From Ignavibacteriota bacterium (GTDB taxonomy: Bacteria > Bacteroidota > Ignavibacteria > UBA10030 > UBA6906): a stretch of 64,000 bases of DNA. The DNA lies in the NCBI GenBank assembly GCA_016707525.1, contig JADJHP010000003.1, forward strand, positions 124,001 to 188,000, in the 5' to 3' direction. Of the stretch, positions 9,399 through 19,283 are shown one piece after another. A model generated the notes under the pieces. That model was not told where the DNA came from and did not search any database. It saw only the letters and a program-made list of their open reading frames with translations. Every line of letters starts with the position of its first letter. Within the stretch, counting starts at the first letter, position 1. Position numbers and translations under genes: made by a program.

Positions 9399-12083
9399 CT
9401 ACCGGAGAACCAAAAGCCTCCCGGGTCTCCGTGAAGTTGCCCCCTGCAGTCTATAGAAATAGACCCCGCTTGAAAATCCTCCCGCATCGAATTGCACGCT
9501 ATGATCCCCCGCATCCTGTTCTCCATCCTGCAGAACGGCGACCTGCTGGCCGAGAACGTTGAACACCGTGAGCTTCACGCGCATGCGTGCAGGCAAGGCG
9601 AACCGGATGGTAGTTGTCGGATTGAAAGGATTGGGAAAGTTCTGCGCAAGCATGAATCCTCCAACAGGATCGGCACGCCTCTCCCGGACGGCAGTAACCG
9701 ACGACCCGGGACTTTTCAGCAGCGTTCCCGCATTGCCGGCGATGAGCTGGGTCTGCCCGTTCACAACCGCGATGGTATGCAGATCCTGCGTCGTCCCGCT
9801 CACCATGTACCCCCACGTCGCTCCTCCATCGGTCGTCCTGAGGATCGTGCCCCGGGCTCCCGCCACCCAACCGGAATCGCGGCCGGAGAATGCAACGGCA
9901 TTCAGGGATGATCGCGTTGGGACCCCCTGTTGCAGGATCCAGACTTCGCCACCATTCGTTGTCCGGTAGATACGGCCGAAGTCCCCCACGAGGTATCCTG
10001 TCAGCGAGTCTGCGAATGTCATGCTCTGCATGGTGAGCGTATCGGTAAAGGTCCAGACCGTCCAGGTGGCACCGCTGTCCTGTGTCGCCGCCAGAGTGCC
10101 ATGGTCCCCCATCGCCCATCCTCGCGATGGATCAGCGAAGTATACACCCCGGAGAGTCCTGGTGGTCGACAACGGTACGAGCGTCCAATGTATGCCGCCA
10201 TTCGTGGTCGTGTAGAGCACACCTCCCGTTCCCACAACCCATCCACGGGTGGCCGAGAGCATCTGGATCGCGCACAGGCGGCCACCCTCAGGCACGCTGA
10301 CAAGCGACGGCTCCCAGGAAACACCGCCGTCTGATGTGCGGTTTATCGCCGCAGAGTCGATGACCCAGCAACGGAGTGGATCCACCGCACTCACTCCATA
10401 TGACGGTTTGTTTGATTGAGAAGATACGGCCGCCCAGGTGAGTCCGGCATCCGTTGATCGAAGGAGCCCCGACTCTCCCGCCAGCCACCCTGACGCAGGG
10501 CTCGTGAAAGTGACCGCATTGATCGCCCCGGGCGTTGGTGAAGCAACACGCTCCCACGCAGGAGGGGCGGGCTTCATGTTCACCGTGAATGTGATGCTGT
10601 CTCCCGGGAAACCGATCTCCGAGAGATCCAGATTCCCCATCAGCCCTGATGCGAGGATGCACGCCGGATTCGTCATCCCGCTGATCGCCGTGCGTGCTGG
10701 CCTGCAGAATGCAGCGGAATCCAGCGTGCCGTTCAGTTGGAAACCAAGGTAGGGATTGCCGCCCGGTCGATAGGGATACACTTCATCGGGAGGGCCATCC
10801 GCATTTCCGCGAAGGAGACTATCGATCCGGTATACCAGCAACCCTTCGCCCGGAAGAATGCTCTCAAAGATGGAAGTCCGCTTCCGATACTCAAGGATGA
10901 AGCACTCGCCTTCCACAGGAGAATCGATCCTGTAGCAGTTGTTCGAGGGTGAAGTCAAGGGCCGAAGAGAATAGCGCCCCGATGTTGTGATCCGCGGGAT
11001 CGTGTCGATCCATCCCAGGTATTTGTACCGGAGCCATGCCCCGGTGTGTTGAGGGATCTCCCGGGTATCCGCCATGAGATCCCAACGACCGACTGGAACA
11101 ACGTTATCCGATGTGGTGTACCGATACGTGTCAGGCGCACCAAGCGAATGTAACATTTCATGGACGAACACGGCAACGGTGGCACGCGACTGCATCTGGA
11201 CATTGAACAAGTTCACCTTCTTCGTCCCGATCATCGGGCCCATATCCCGCATCGACGACATATGAGGCCAGAGGAAGGTACCCCGTGCAACAGGATCACC
11301 CTGTATGATGAAGCACACGTTGTCGACATACCCGTCCCCATCGCCGTCGAGCACAAGGCCGTTGGGGATCTGGCCAGCGATAGCGCTGATCGCCCGGTCA
11401 GTGAGTTCCCGTTCGCGGATGTACCGTTGCGAGGGTGGATAGCCGATGGTGTCGCTTGCGCTGTACGGATAGTAGTACGCGCGGGGCCGGACATCCAGAT
11501 ACGAGAGGACCGTGGATCCCGGCTGTGTCGGGAAGAACGATGTCATCACCTCAAGCCGGCCGAACGATATCTCCCGGATGTAGTTGTACACCGAGCTCAC
11601 TCCAGGAGTGGCCTCATTGAATTTGGCGACATACTGCGCGAAGCTATCCCCGAATGCGTCATCATCACTGAAGCGTACGAAGATGACCAGGTTGGACATC
11701 ACGCCGGTCCTCGGCGTGGCCGCGTGCACTGGCGGTGCATACTCCGGCGTCAGGGCACGGATCGCCTCTTCCGCCTGGAGGGAAATGTTCGCGTGCGGAA
11801 GCAGCCCTGCGCCGGCGGGATCATCTCGGCCGGGGAGTTCGGCTGTCGGGACAAGCAACTCTCCCCTCCGCTCGGCGTACACGTAGAACCCACTCGTCCG
11901 GTCCTGGATGATGGTGAACCCGTTGCGGTCGTGGAGCCAGTTATGATACTCGTCGCCTGTCGCAAAGCATTGCAGCGTACTGCCGTCCGGTTGCCGGACG
12001 GTGACCGGAACATCGTGCAGGTACGCCGTGTGTGAGATGAACGGAAGGAGAAAGAGGCACGTGATAAGAATGGCAATGCGCAT
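9399..12083 (-). CDS. Secreted M6-family metalloprotease with YCF48-like propeller and T9SS sorting domain
   Basis: Exported zinc protease of about 894 residues. After a signal peptide (MRIAILITCLFLLPFISH) comes an M6 (immune-inhibitor-A-like) domain up to about residue 490, with the zinc-binding HEMLH motif near residues 308-312 followed by SLGAPD. Residues about 510-800 form around six repeats of the YCF48/BNR kind (...GWVVGTGGVLYTTTNGGIHW...), predicted to fold as a beta-propeller. The last 80 residues are a T9SS type A sorting domain (NFPNPFNPTTTIRF ... LGQQV ... GVYFYRL), so the protein should cross the outer membrane by the type IX system and be anchored or released there. ATG 12083 has GGGGG five bases upstream; a GTG at 12089 is in frame. 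It stands alone with no protease inhibitor or partner beside it. Confidence 0.9.
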   Translation of the reverse strand: MRIAILITCLFLLPFISHTAYLHDVPVTVRQPDGSTLQCFATGDEYHNWLHDRNGFTIIQDRTSGFYVYAERRGELLVPTAELPGRDDPAGAGLLPHANISLQAEEAIRALTPEYAPPVHAATPRTGVMSNLVIFVRFSDDDAFGDSFAQYVAKFNEATPGVSSVYNYIREISFGRLEVMTSFFPTQPGSTVLSYLDVRPRAYYYPYSASDTIGYPPSQRYIRERELTDRAISAIAGQIPNGLVLDGDGDGYVDNVCFIIQGDPVARGTFLWPHMSSMRDMGPMIGTKKVNLFNVQMQSRATVAVFVHEMLHSLGAPDTYRYTTSDNVVPVGRWDLMADTREIPQHTGAWLRYKYLGWIDTIPRITTSGRYSLRPLTSPSNNCYRIDSPVEGECFILEYRKRTSIFESILPGEGLLVYRIDSLLRGNADGPPDEVYPYRPGGNPYLGFQLNGTLDSAAFCRPARTAISGMTNPACILASGLMGNLDLSEIGFPGDSITFTVNMKPAPPAWERVASPTPGAINAVTFTSPASGWLAGESGLLRSTDAGLTWAAVSSQSNKPSYGVSAVDPLRCWVIDSAAINRTSDGGVSWEPSLVSVPEGGRLCAIQMLSATRGWVVGTGGVLYTTTNGGIHWTLVPLSTTRTLRGVYFADPSRGWAMGDHGTLAATQDSGATWTVWTFTDTLTMQSMTFADSLTGYLVGDFGRIYRTTNGGEVWILQQGVPTRSSLNAVAFSGRDSGWVAGARGTILRTTDGGATWGYMVSGTTQDLHTIAVVNGQTQLIAGNAGTLLKSPGSSVTAVRERRADPVGGFMLAQNFPNPFNPTTTIRFALPARMRVKLTVFNVLGQQVAVLQDGEQDAGDHSVQFDAGGFSSGVYFYRLQGATSRRPGRLLVLR

Positions 12084-12532
12084 GTGCACCCCCAGCGTGA
12101 AGCGGTCTGAAATCTGGAATCACGGGAGGAAAGGGATCAGGACGGGATTGATACGAATCCCCCACTCCGATCAATCAACATCATTAGGTGGGGGCATCTG
12201 CTCCTCTCTCCCTTTCCGGTGAGGTGTCGAATTGTCCGACATGGCATTGCTGATCGGTCAAGGGCCATATCGTTCCCCGGTGATGCCATTCAATAATACG
12301 GCTCGGCAGCGAGGTTGTCAAATCCGATGTGAACCACGAATGATCACCGCGAACGAACTTTCCGTCACTTCATGTCCCGTCTGGGAGTCGATGTTGCTCA
12401 TCATACGATCCATTCATTCAGCAGAAGATATGTACCATCCGTGATAGGAGACCCCGCCTTGCCTGCCATCAAGCAGCTTGGGCGATGATCCAAGAAGAAG
12501 AGGTAGATGTGGACCCGGCTACCCAGCCTTTT
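12084..12532. other. Intergenic region, nothing recognised
   Basis: About 450 bases upstream of the M6 protease and downstream of the HTH fragment. Short open frames exist (for example 12232-12444, plus strand) but have no Shine-Dalgarno site, no recognisable motif and odd composition. I see no RNA gene or repeat. It presumably holds the protease promoter. Confidence 0.4.
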
Positions 12533-12838
12533 TCACATACCCTTCAGCACTCTGCTTACCCAGACCCTGATCACTCCCAAATGCTGGGCCAGATCCGTTT
12601 GCGTCGTGAATGGTCCGTCGTCAAGCATTCGGCGGTACAGTCGTTGTAGCGCCACATAGTCGATTCGTGATCTGGTGATCCTCTCCGTAACGAATGGGAG
12701 TATCAGACCGCACTCACGCAAGTGCATGATTCCGCCCGCCGATATCTCCCGCGACGAATGGAGAGTCGCTTCAGTGATCGAAAAGACCTTCTCACCATGT
12801 GCGGAATTGCGGATTTCAAGGGGAATCCGGACCAACAA
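12533..12838 (-). CDS. Small HTH protein or HTH fragment
   Basis: A 101-residue product whose C-terminus, roughly GPFTTQTDLAQHLGVIRVWVSRVLKGM, has the layout of a helix-turn-helix: a TQ-x-DLAQHLGV first helix and a VWVSRVLK recognition helix. Such motifs occur at the ends of mobile-element and resolvase-like proteins ('...F.TQAELARHLGVSRARVSQVLK'). The first 60 residues are not recognised and the only start is a weak TTG, so it may be the tail of a longer, decayed gene. It lies next to the ATPase gene in the one accessory-looking patch of the window. Function unknown; DNA binding is inferred from the motif only. Confidence 0.4.
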   Translation of the reverse strand: MLVRIPLEIRNSAHGEKVFSITEATLHSSREISAGGIMHLRECGLILPFVTERITRSRIDYVALQRLYRRMLDDGPFTTQTDLAQHLGVIRVWVSRVLKGM

Positions 12839-12870
12839 AAGTTTGAGTTATGGTGTCTTTCGCGGAGCAA

Positions 12871-12907
12871 GGGGTCCCCTCAGACGGGACCCCTTTTTCT
12901 TTTTTGT
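12871..12907 (+). terminator. Rho-independent terminator
   Basis: GGGGTCCC (12871-12878) and GGGACCCC (12886-12893) flank a 7-nt loop and are followed by TTTTTCTTTTTTG. No plus-strand gene ends just before it, so it may mark an unrecognised small transcript or a relic. The same GGGGTCCC/GGGACCCC core recurs at 19210-19239. Confidence 0.7.
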
Positions 12908-13063
12908 CCAGTGTTGCAGGCTGAGTCCCGATGCCCTTCATCGGGACGAAATCCCTCCGTTCGTTAGCGGGATGCGAGTTGAGCCCCTCAATTTTGCACA
13001 TAGTCTCCCCCGTTGCATTAGCAGGATCCTGCTCGCTGGCCCCCCCGATTGTACTGGAGTAAG

Positions 13064-13107
13064 TCCACATATTTAGTTAAATTTGTGGAGTCATCATCCA
13101 CATATTT
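13064..13107 (+). repeat. Direct and inverted repeats upstream of the ATPase gene
   Basis: TCCACATATTT occurs at 13064-13074 and again at 13097-13107, 33 bp apart (about three helical turns). Between them TGTGGA (13084-13089) is an inverted half-site of the first copy. The array ends 12 bases before the GTG start of the ATPase, so it may be an operator. Confidence 0.5.
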
Positions 13108-13119
13108 GGGGCCCGCATT

Positions 13120-14334
13120 GTGATCGAAAGAGCACTTCATATTGAACGGCTTCTGAAACCCAGGAAGGTCCTGATCATGTACGGGGCCCGTAGGGTTGGC
13201 AAGACGACCCTCCTGAAAGACTTCCTGTCTCATTCGAAGCTCAAATACCGTATTGATTCCGGCGACAATATCAGGCTCCAGCATGTGTTCGAGTCGCAGG
13301 ACTTTGAGGCATTGTCCGATTACGTCGAAGGGTATGAACTGATTGCGATTGATGAAGCGCAGCAAATCAGGAACATCGGCATGGGCCTGAAGATCCTTGT
13401 GGACCAACACCCGTCTCTCAAGATCATCGTTACAGGTTCCTCTTCTTTCGACCTGTCACAATCGGTCGGTGAACCATTGACGGGCCGCAAGAAAACGGTG
13501 GTCCTCTATCCGATGTCGTTGTTGGAACTCGGCGCCCTCTACAATAAGCAAGAACTCTCAGAGCAACTGGAAAACTTCTTGAGATTCGGGCTGTATCCTG
13601 AGATCATCACGACGAAAAGCAAGAAGGGAAAGATGGAAATCCTGCGGGAACTTGTCGATTCCTACCTCTTGAAGGACATTCTCAGCCTCGAAAAGATCAA
13701 GGGTTCGCGCCAGCTTCTGGATCTCCTCAAGCTTCTTGCATTCCAGATCGGCAATGAGGTGTCTTTCACTGAGTTGGCCACACAGGTCCGGCTGGATGTG
13801 AAGACCGTAGCACGCTACCTCGATATCCTGGAAAAAGGATTCGTGATCCAGCGCATCGGTGCATTGAGCCGGAATCCGCGCAAGGAGGTGACCAGCAAAG
13901 CGAAGTACTATTTCTTCGATGTCGGCATCCGGAACGCCATCATTTCGCAGTTCAATGAGATCGGAGATCGGAACGATACAGGAAATCTCTTCGAGAACTT
14001 CATCGTCATGGAGCGCCAGAAAACGAATGCCTACAAGCAGAGGATCTCTCAGACATATTTCTGGCGAACCTACGACGGACAGGAAGTCGATGTTATTGAG
14101 GAACAGAATGGCAGGATCCACGGCTATGAGGTGAAGTCGTCTCCGGGAAAGAAATCCAGAACACCCTCATCGTGGAAAACAACATATCCGGATGCCCTTC
14201 TGACGCTGATCAACAGAGAGAACTATCTCCCGTTCATTCTGGATGAAAAGCGTAGAGAGAAGCAATTGCGCGAGGACATACCGCAGATCCGGGGAAATGA
14301 ACGCGTAGAAGTTCCGGTCTATTGCCCCCCGTGA
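13120..14334 (+). CDS. AAA_14/DUF4143-type ATPase
   Basis: Cytosolic P-loop ATPase of about 404 residues. The Walker A motif is GARRVGKTT (residues about 22-30), Walker B is LIAIDEAQQI (about 74-83), and the sensor-1-like stretch is IIVTGSSSFDL (about 105-115). The C-terminal half (about 190-360) is DUF4143: a winged-helix segment (FTELATQVRLDVKTVARYLDILEKGFVIQRI) and a restriction-endonuclease-like fold with DGQEVDVIEE...GYEVKSSP, the D-ExK nuclease signature. Biological roles of the family are poorly known; many members lie in accessory regions. The final 25 residues (DEKRREKQLRED...) extend beyond the usual end and may reflect loss of the native stop. The start is GTG 13120 with no clear ribosome site. 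Repeats immediately upstream suggest self-regulation. Confidence 0.82.
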   Translation: MIERALHIERLLKPRKVLIMYGARRVGKTTLLKDFLSHSKLKYRIDSGDNIRLQHVFESQDFEALSDYVEGYELIAIDEAQQIRNIGMGLKILVDQHPSLKIIVTGSSSFDLSQSVGEPLTGRKKTVVLYPMSLLELGALYNKQELSEQLENFLRFGLYPEIITTKSKKGKMEILRELVDSYLLKDILSLEKIKGSRQLLDLLKLLAFQIGNEVSFTELATQVRLDVKTVARYLDILEKGFVIQRIGALSRNPRKEVTSKAKYYFFDVGIRNAIISQFNEIGDRNDTGNLFENFIVMERQKTNAYKQRISQTYFWRTYDGQEVDVIEEQNGRIHGYEVKSSPGKKSRTPSSWKTTYPDALLTLINRENYLPFILDEKRREKQLREDIPQIRGNERVEVPVYCPP

Positions 14335-14341
14335 TACCAGG

Positions 14342-17300
14342 CTACTTCACAACCAACCGATACGTCTCGATCGCCTGATGTCCGACGGGTACCGATATAC
14401 GGTTCCCGCTCTGGTTCATGGGACCGACTTTCACCTCAATGATGTCCGTCGAGAACGATGCCTTCGCTTCGAATGGAAGCCCAATGCGGGCCGTCGCGCT
14501 CTCCCTGTCCGCCTCGTAGAGCCGGAGGATCACATCATCGTTGTCTTCCGCCTTCTTCATCGTGCTCAGCACGATATTGTCCGCCTCCACCGAGAGAAAA
14601 CTCTTCGATCCGGGAAGCGTCCCGCCCGCATGACCGGGATCGAGCACGACCGCTGTCAGCGGAGAATTCGCCTCGACGCCGAACCGGCGCCCGTTTCTCC
14701 ATCCGGGTTGATGCGATGTGAGAGAGAATCGGAAATCATGATCGCCGGTCTGCGGATACCAGTTGCCTTCCCAGTGGCAGCTCTTCCGGGAGGCCAGGAG
14801 GATCGGCTGCAGCAACGTCGCGGTATCCGTGCTGTCGGTCGGATTCCGATAATCCCATACGGCGACGCTTGAGCTCAACGTGATCCCGAGGTCATTGTCC
14901 GAGGCGTTGATCCAGTTCTGGATCGTGCGCGGACGGACGCCCGGAGCCGGACTGGTATACCGCTCTCCCGGCGCACCGCGCATTTCGTCCTTCCCTATCT
15001 CGACCGTTTCGAACGGTGCTTCGTACGCAACCGTGCCCCGGTTGACGTTCACCGGGAACGCCAGACGGAACTCGCGGTAGTGCGTTCCATCCCATCCAAG
15101 CAGCGATGTTGAGAAGTCGATCTGCCTGAGGGCATGATACAGAGTGATCCGCTGTACCACGGTCGTGTGCTCGATCGGCTGGCGGAGTTCAAGTACATCT
15201 CTGACCGGTCCCTGCTCAAGGACATACCAGCGCGAGGGATGATTGCTCATCCTGTCGAATCCCTCCATCGTCGGATATTGGGGGTCAGCCCATTCTCCCG
15301 CATCCTCGCCGATCGACTGCATCGTGAAAAGTTCGCCTCCAAGAAACGCCGAGCGTGCCAGCAAATTCTTTCCGAGCTTCTTGTCGGTTATCTGCTTCAC
15401 GCCGCCAGGCGCGAGGGCGATGCGGTAGTGCTCGTTCTCAATGATGCTGGGGGCCGGCGCATTCGCCGGCGAACCGGAAACCGCATTGCCACCGACAACC
15501 CGGTACGTCGCATACCCGATGGAGGGGACCCCGGCGGCGATGAAGGTGATCTCGGCGCTCCGTATGCTTCCATCGTCAAAGCGCTCGAGTCTGCTCACCT
15601 GAGCCGGGATCACTTCTCCCCCTGTCCCCTGATCCCCACTCCCTTCTTGAACATCCCCTTGGCCGGTTCCACCGTGCACGTCACTGCCCCTGTCCGCTTC
15701 CAGCTGAGCCGATTGAAGACCACAACGGGGATACCTCCCTTCGTGTCCCTCCTCACCATCTTTGCGATATTCTTCGTGGCTTCGCCATAGATCTCTTTGG
15801 ACATATCGCGGGCCGTCCGGTACTTCGCCAGGAAGGTACTATCCGTGACGTCGCCGTTCTTGCCGCCCCATCCGTGATCAGGATAGAGCTGCGCTTCCCA
15901 CGCCGCCGTCAGGCGCGCGGCGGGGTAGCCGGAGAACGAACGGGCGAGAAGTGCACCGATCGTGGAGAAGGTCTCCGCCGCGGTGAGGTACGTGTCCGCC
16001 TCCCGCTTGGCGTCGATCGCCCAATGATGGGTCGGCCCGTGAATATACAGCCAGATGTTCGGCCGTTCCCCGCGGATCTCCGGGAAGGAGCGGCCTTCCT
16101 TTGCGACCTGATCCAGCCACCCGGCTGCCGTCGAGTACTGCAGGGCAGGCAGACGGAGGGGTTGACTCTCGCCGGATTCCGACGTGATGGAACTCAGGCT
16201 GTTCCAGGTGTGCATGAAGTCGCCATAGTTGATCGGGGCGCTCATGTCACTCATCGAGATCACAGGGATGGCTCTGGTGCCATTGGGAATGCCGACGGCC
16301 CAATCGCGGGAGAACGATGCGAGAAACCCTGCAGCCTCGTGGAACGGCTTCCCGAGCGAGCGTTCGATGAAGAGTGCATAGTGCGCAGGACTGAAAACAG
16401 TGATCGACGAGCTGTCGTAACTCTTCCAGGTGTACAGTCCTTTTTCCTGACGGCTCACGATGAGCGCCGGGACGCCGGCCTTCGCCATCACCTGGGGCAT
16501 CTGTCCGGCCCGCCCCGGGACGTCCGGGTTCCATGCAACTCGCGAATCGCATCCGGGGAAATTCGTCAGGAGCCATTTCTTACCCGCGTAGAACTGGCGG
16601 ACCAGCATTTCGCCCGAGCAGAGATCTTCGTACGGCATATTGTAGCTGGCGCCGATACCGAGCCGTCCGTCGGCGATATACGATCCGATCTCCGCCTTGC
16701 GGTCGGGATGCCTGCCGAGGTATTCGCGTAGTTCAAGAACGTCTTCAAGATCGAACCGGTAGGCCGGTATGTCGCGGAGGAGTGCGAGGGCGGGAGTGAT
16801 GATCTTCTCGTCGCGCGCCTTGATGCACTCCTCGGGCGTATCCATCCAGGCGATATCCTGGTGGGAGGAGTTGATGATGTACCCCCGTTCCGAACCCTTC
16901 ATGGCCGTTGACAGATCGGTCAACGCGCCGCCGAAGTCGGGCAGAAAAGTGGTGCGGTAGTCGAGTTTCCATGCGCCCGTCGGCGTTCTCGAGACGGTGC
17001 GCTGTATCAGCCTTTTAGGCGTTATCAGGGATTCATCGACGGGCTGCCCGAGCGAGCCTACACGGACGATCTCATCCTTATCGATCCACACCTCGAGCGG
17101 CTCGCTTGGCGAGATCGTCCCTGTGAGTGTTGCTCCGGCGCGATGATGCACATCGGCAAGCTGCGCGGCGAGCTCGGGCCGAGAACCGGCACGGAGGCGG
17201 ACGGTGCGACCGATCCACGTCGAGGCGGCGACGATGCTCATGACCGCATCGGAACCGGTCCCGCTGACGGTGCATTCGCAGTACGCGTCAAACCGGGCCT

Positions 17301-17901
17301 TCCCTTGTAGATAGTCGATGACCGATCCATCCTGGTACACCATCATCCACGAAGCGGTCGGGGACTTGTCGGCGGTGATGCGGATGGAAACAGGTTCGCC
17401 CGGACGGATCCATGTTCCGGGAACCACGAACCGGAGATATCCAAAATGGTCATTGAACTGGTCGCGAAGGACGCCGTCGAATGCCAGTACACCGCCCTCC
17501 TTCCCATTCACGCGCCAGGAGGAGGCCGTCGTCGGATGGAAATCGAATCTCCGCACGCCGTTAATGGAAACGTGGAACGTGACCGGGGACTCCCCCTGAC
17601 CTGCAATGCCGGCGCTCACCACGAAGCCGGCATCTTTACCGGAAGGGATGGAGCCGGGCAGGGCGGTTTTCCATTCGATCGCCATGCTTCCCGTGTTCGC
17701 ACGACAGATCATCGCCGTTGCAAGGGCGGGGCGGAGACGCGGGTACTGGAGAAGGTCACCGCCGACGATCTGGCTGTAACCCTCGGTGTATCCCGCGATG
17801 TCACGCACGATCTGTGCATGACGCTCAACGTCGTCGCTCGACTGTGCATACAGTGAGGCGTGCAGCATCAGGGTGGCCAGAATCCATAGGGCAGAGCGCA
17901 T
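14342..17901 (-). pseudogene. Secreted GH38 alpha-mannosidase-like enzyme, one frameshift
   Basis: Exported retaining glycosidase of about 1186 residues when repaired. A signal peptide (MRSALWILATLMLHASLYAQ) precedes about 300 residues of beta-rich, poorly conserved sequence. The GH38 catalytic barrel follows, with SSHQDIAWMD as the metal-binding H-x-D motif and VAWNPDVPGRAGQ carrying the probable nucleophile Asp. The C-terminal GH38 beta-sandwich (NEHYRIALAPGGVKQITDKKLGKNLL onward) is read from a second frame. The break is at the C5 run 15618-15622 (plus strand), where adding one base joins ...GIRGQ to GGEVIPAQVSRL. ATG 17901 has CAGGA eight bases upstream; ATG 17937 is in frame further up. 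It ends seven bases from the convergent ATPase gene. A paralogue lies at 50212-54219, but this copy has a more divergent active-site context. Confidence 0.75.
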
Positions 17902-18070
17902 GTATCGGGTCCTGTTCGGATGAATGAACGTTTGCATTCAGGCGGAGATCGCAACTGCGGTTTGACTCATGGGAAGCGGCGCCCCGTGAATATCAAAGCA
18001 GTATGAGCAGATGAAGCGTCTCTCGATTCAACCTATCGAAATGCTGGAGGAAAGTCAATCAGCCGTTCGG

Positions 18071-18131
18071 CTCGATTTATTGATGAGGCAACGGGCCAGC
18101 GTTGGACTCGATGTATTGATGAGGCAACGGG
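18071..18131. repeat. Partial tandem repeat, 36-bp period
   Basis: Two 25-bp copies beginning CTCGAT, with TATTGATGAGGCAACGGG as the common part, lie at 18071-18095 and 18107-18131 and differ at one base. They sit just after the stop of the membrane-protein gene. Their role is unknown. Confidence 0.6.
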
Positions 18132-18151
18132 TTGTCCCGGAGCGCCGGACA

Positions 18152-19009
18152 TCATTTCTCGATGCGATAATGCCACAACACGTACACAAACCCGGAAACG
18201 ATGATCAAGCCCAGATTGAGGAATACGATCAGATCCCGCATCATGAATGTCGGGTCATCGTTCATCCACATCACCCAGCCCATCGCGTTGACAGCAACGA
18301 TCATGGTGAGAAAGAACCCGTAGAAGAGGAACTGAACCGGAAAGGTGGTCCGTGGCCTGGTCCAGAGCAAATAGACGCTGATGAGCCCCAACGGTATGGA
18401 GAATCCGAGGTCGAACATCCGCACCACCCAGAACATCGTCGGCGATGCATCATAGGCGCGCGTGGTGCCGGTGGCAATGACCTCCAGCACTTCCTTGATC
18501 CACATCGAGGCAAAGACCAGGAGGAAGACAGGAAAGCCAATGGAATAGATAATGAGTCCCGTTTTCCTGAACGTCGCCGTAACGTTCCCGGGAAATATCG
18601 AGAGACCATACAGCAGAATGATAAGTGCCGAGACGAGAATGAAAAGGAAATGGAACGTGTACTGTTCGCTATTCCCTGAGTAGTGCGTTGAGCTCCATTC
18701 CATGCCGAGGGTATAACTGAGAACGAAATAGATCAGATACAGAGGGGTCATCATGAGAAGGTACGGTGCGATCCCCCTCCGGAAGAAGAGGGTGACGCCG
18801 CCGGCAATAAGTAAGGGACTCAAGAGGAAGACATTCACCAGGTCCTGCGCCACGATCTGGTTGTTGTTGATCCCCGGGGTCTTGTACCGAAGCTGGTTCA
18901 GGAACGTGGGGCCCTCGACCGCCAGATAGACCAGCATAAGACCGGTGGCGATCGCTATCAACGCCACGAAGACTCTCTCGAAGGGACTCCCATAAGAATT
19001 GGTCTTCAT
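18152..19009 (-). CDS. Multi-spanning membrane protein of unknown function
   Basis: A 285-residue integral membrane protein with about seven hydrophobic helices (starting near residues 12, 55, 82, 118, 148, 195, 222 and 255, of which one may be peripheral). Charged residues are confined to short loops; KEVLEVIATGTTRAYDASPTMFW is the longest soluble stretch. No transporter or enzyme motif was recognised. The start ATG 19009 (MKTNSYGSP) has GGAAGG a little far upstream (12 bases). It is flanked by unrelated exported enzymes and appears monocistronic. Confidence 0.7.
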   Translation of the reverse strand: MKTNSYGSPFERVFVALIAIATGLMLVYLAVEGPTFLNQLRYKTPGINNNQIVAQDLVNVFLLSPLLIAGGVTLFFRRGIAPYLLMMTPLYLIYFVLSYTLGMEWSSTHYSGNSEQYTFHFLFILVSALIILLYGLSIFPGNVTATFRKTGLIIYSIGFPVFLLVFASMWIKEVLEVIATGTTRAYDASPTMFWVVRMFDLGFSIPLGLISVYLLWTRPRTTFPVQFLFYGFFLTMIVAVNAMGWVMWMNDDPTFMMRDLIVFLNLGLIIVSGFVYVLWHYRIEK

Positions 19010-19209
19010 GATCTGGTTCTTCCTTCCGTGGTCGCTGGACAGGGCGATTCTCCGCCGTGGATCTGATGAAAGCTACCGGAAGGATCCCCAACAAACATCG
19101 GTCGAAAGCATGAGAGAATGGTTAATCACACGAAGGATCGAAGCGATACCAGCGGTGGGAACTGTGGCACGCGGGAACTGGTGGAGCGCACACAGGAACT
19201 ACAACGCCC

Positions 19210-19239
19210 GAGGGGGTCCCTTGTATCCGGGACCCCCTC
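19210..19239. terminator. Strong symmetrical hairpin downstream of the S41 protease gene
   Basis: GAGGGGGTCCC (19210-19220) pairs with GGGACCCCCTC (19229-19239) over TTGTATCC. It is 45 bases past the stop of the minus-strand protease gene, with a short T-run on the plus side only (CTTTGG). It likely ends the protease transcript. Confidence 0.6.
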
Positions 19240-19283
19240 TTTGGTTACACCGGGGATATCGCGTTGTGTCGCAATACATCTGC

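Noticed and set aside
18011..18679. Plus-strand frame containing the 25-bp repeats, which translate as repeated DLLMRQRA/DVLMRQRV units
   Set aside because: Most of it is antisense to the membrane-protein gene and the product has no family similarity; the repeat is better treated as DNA.
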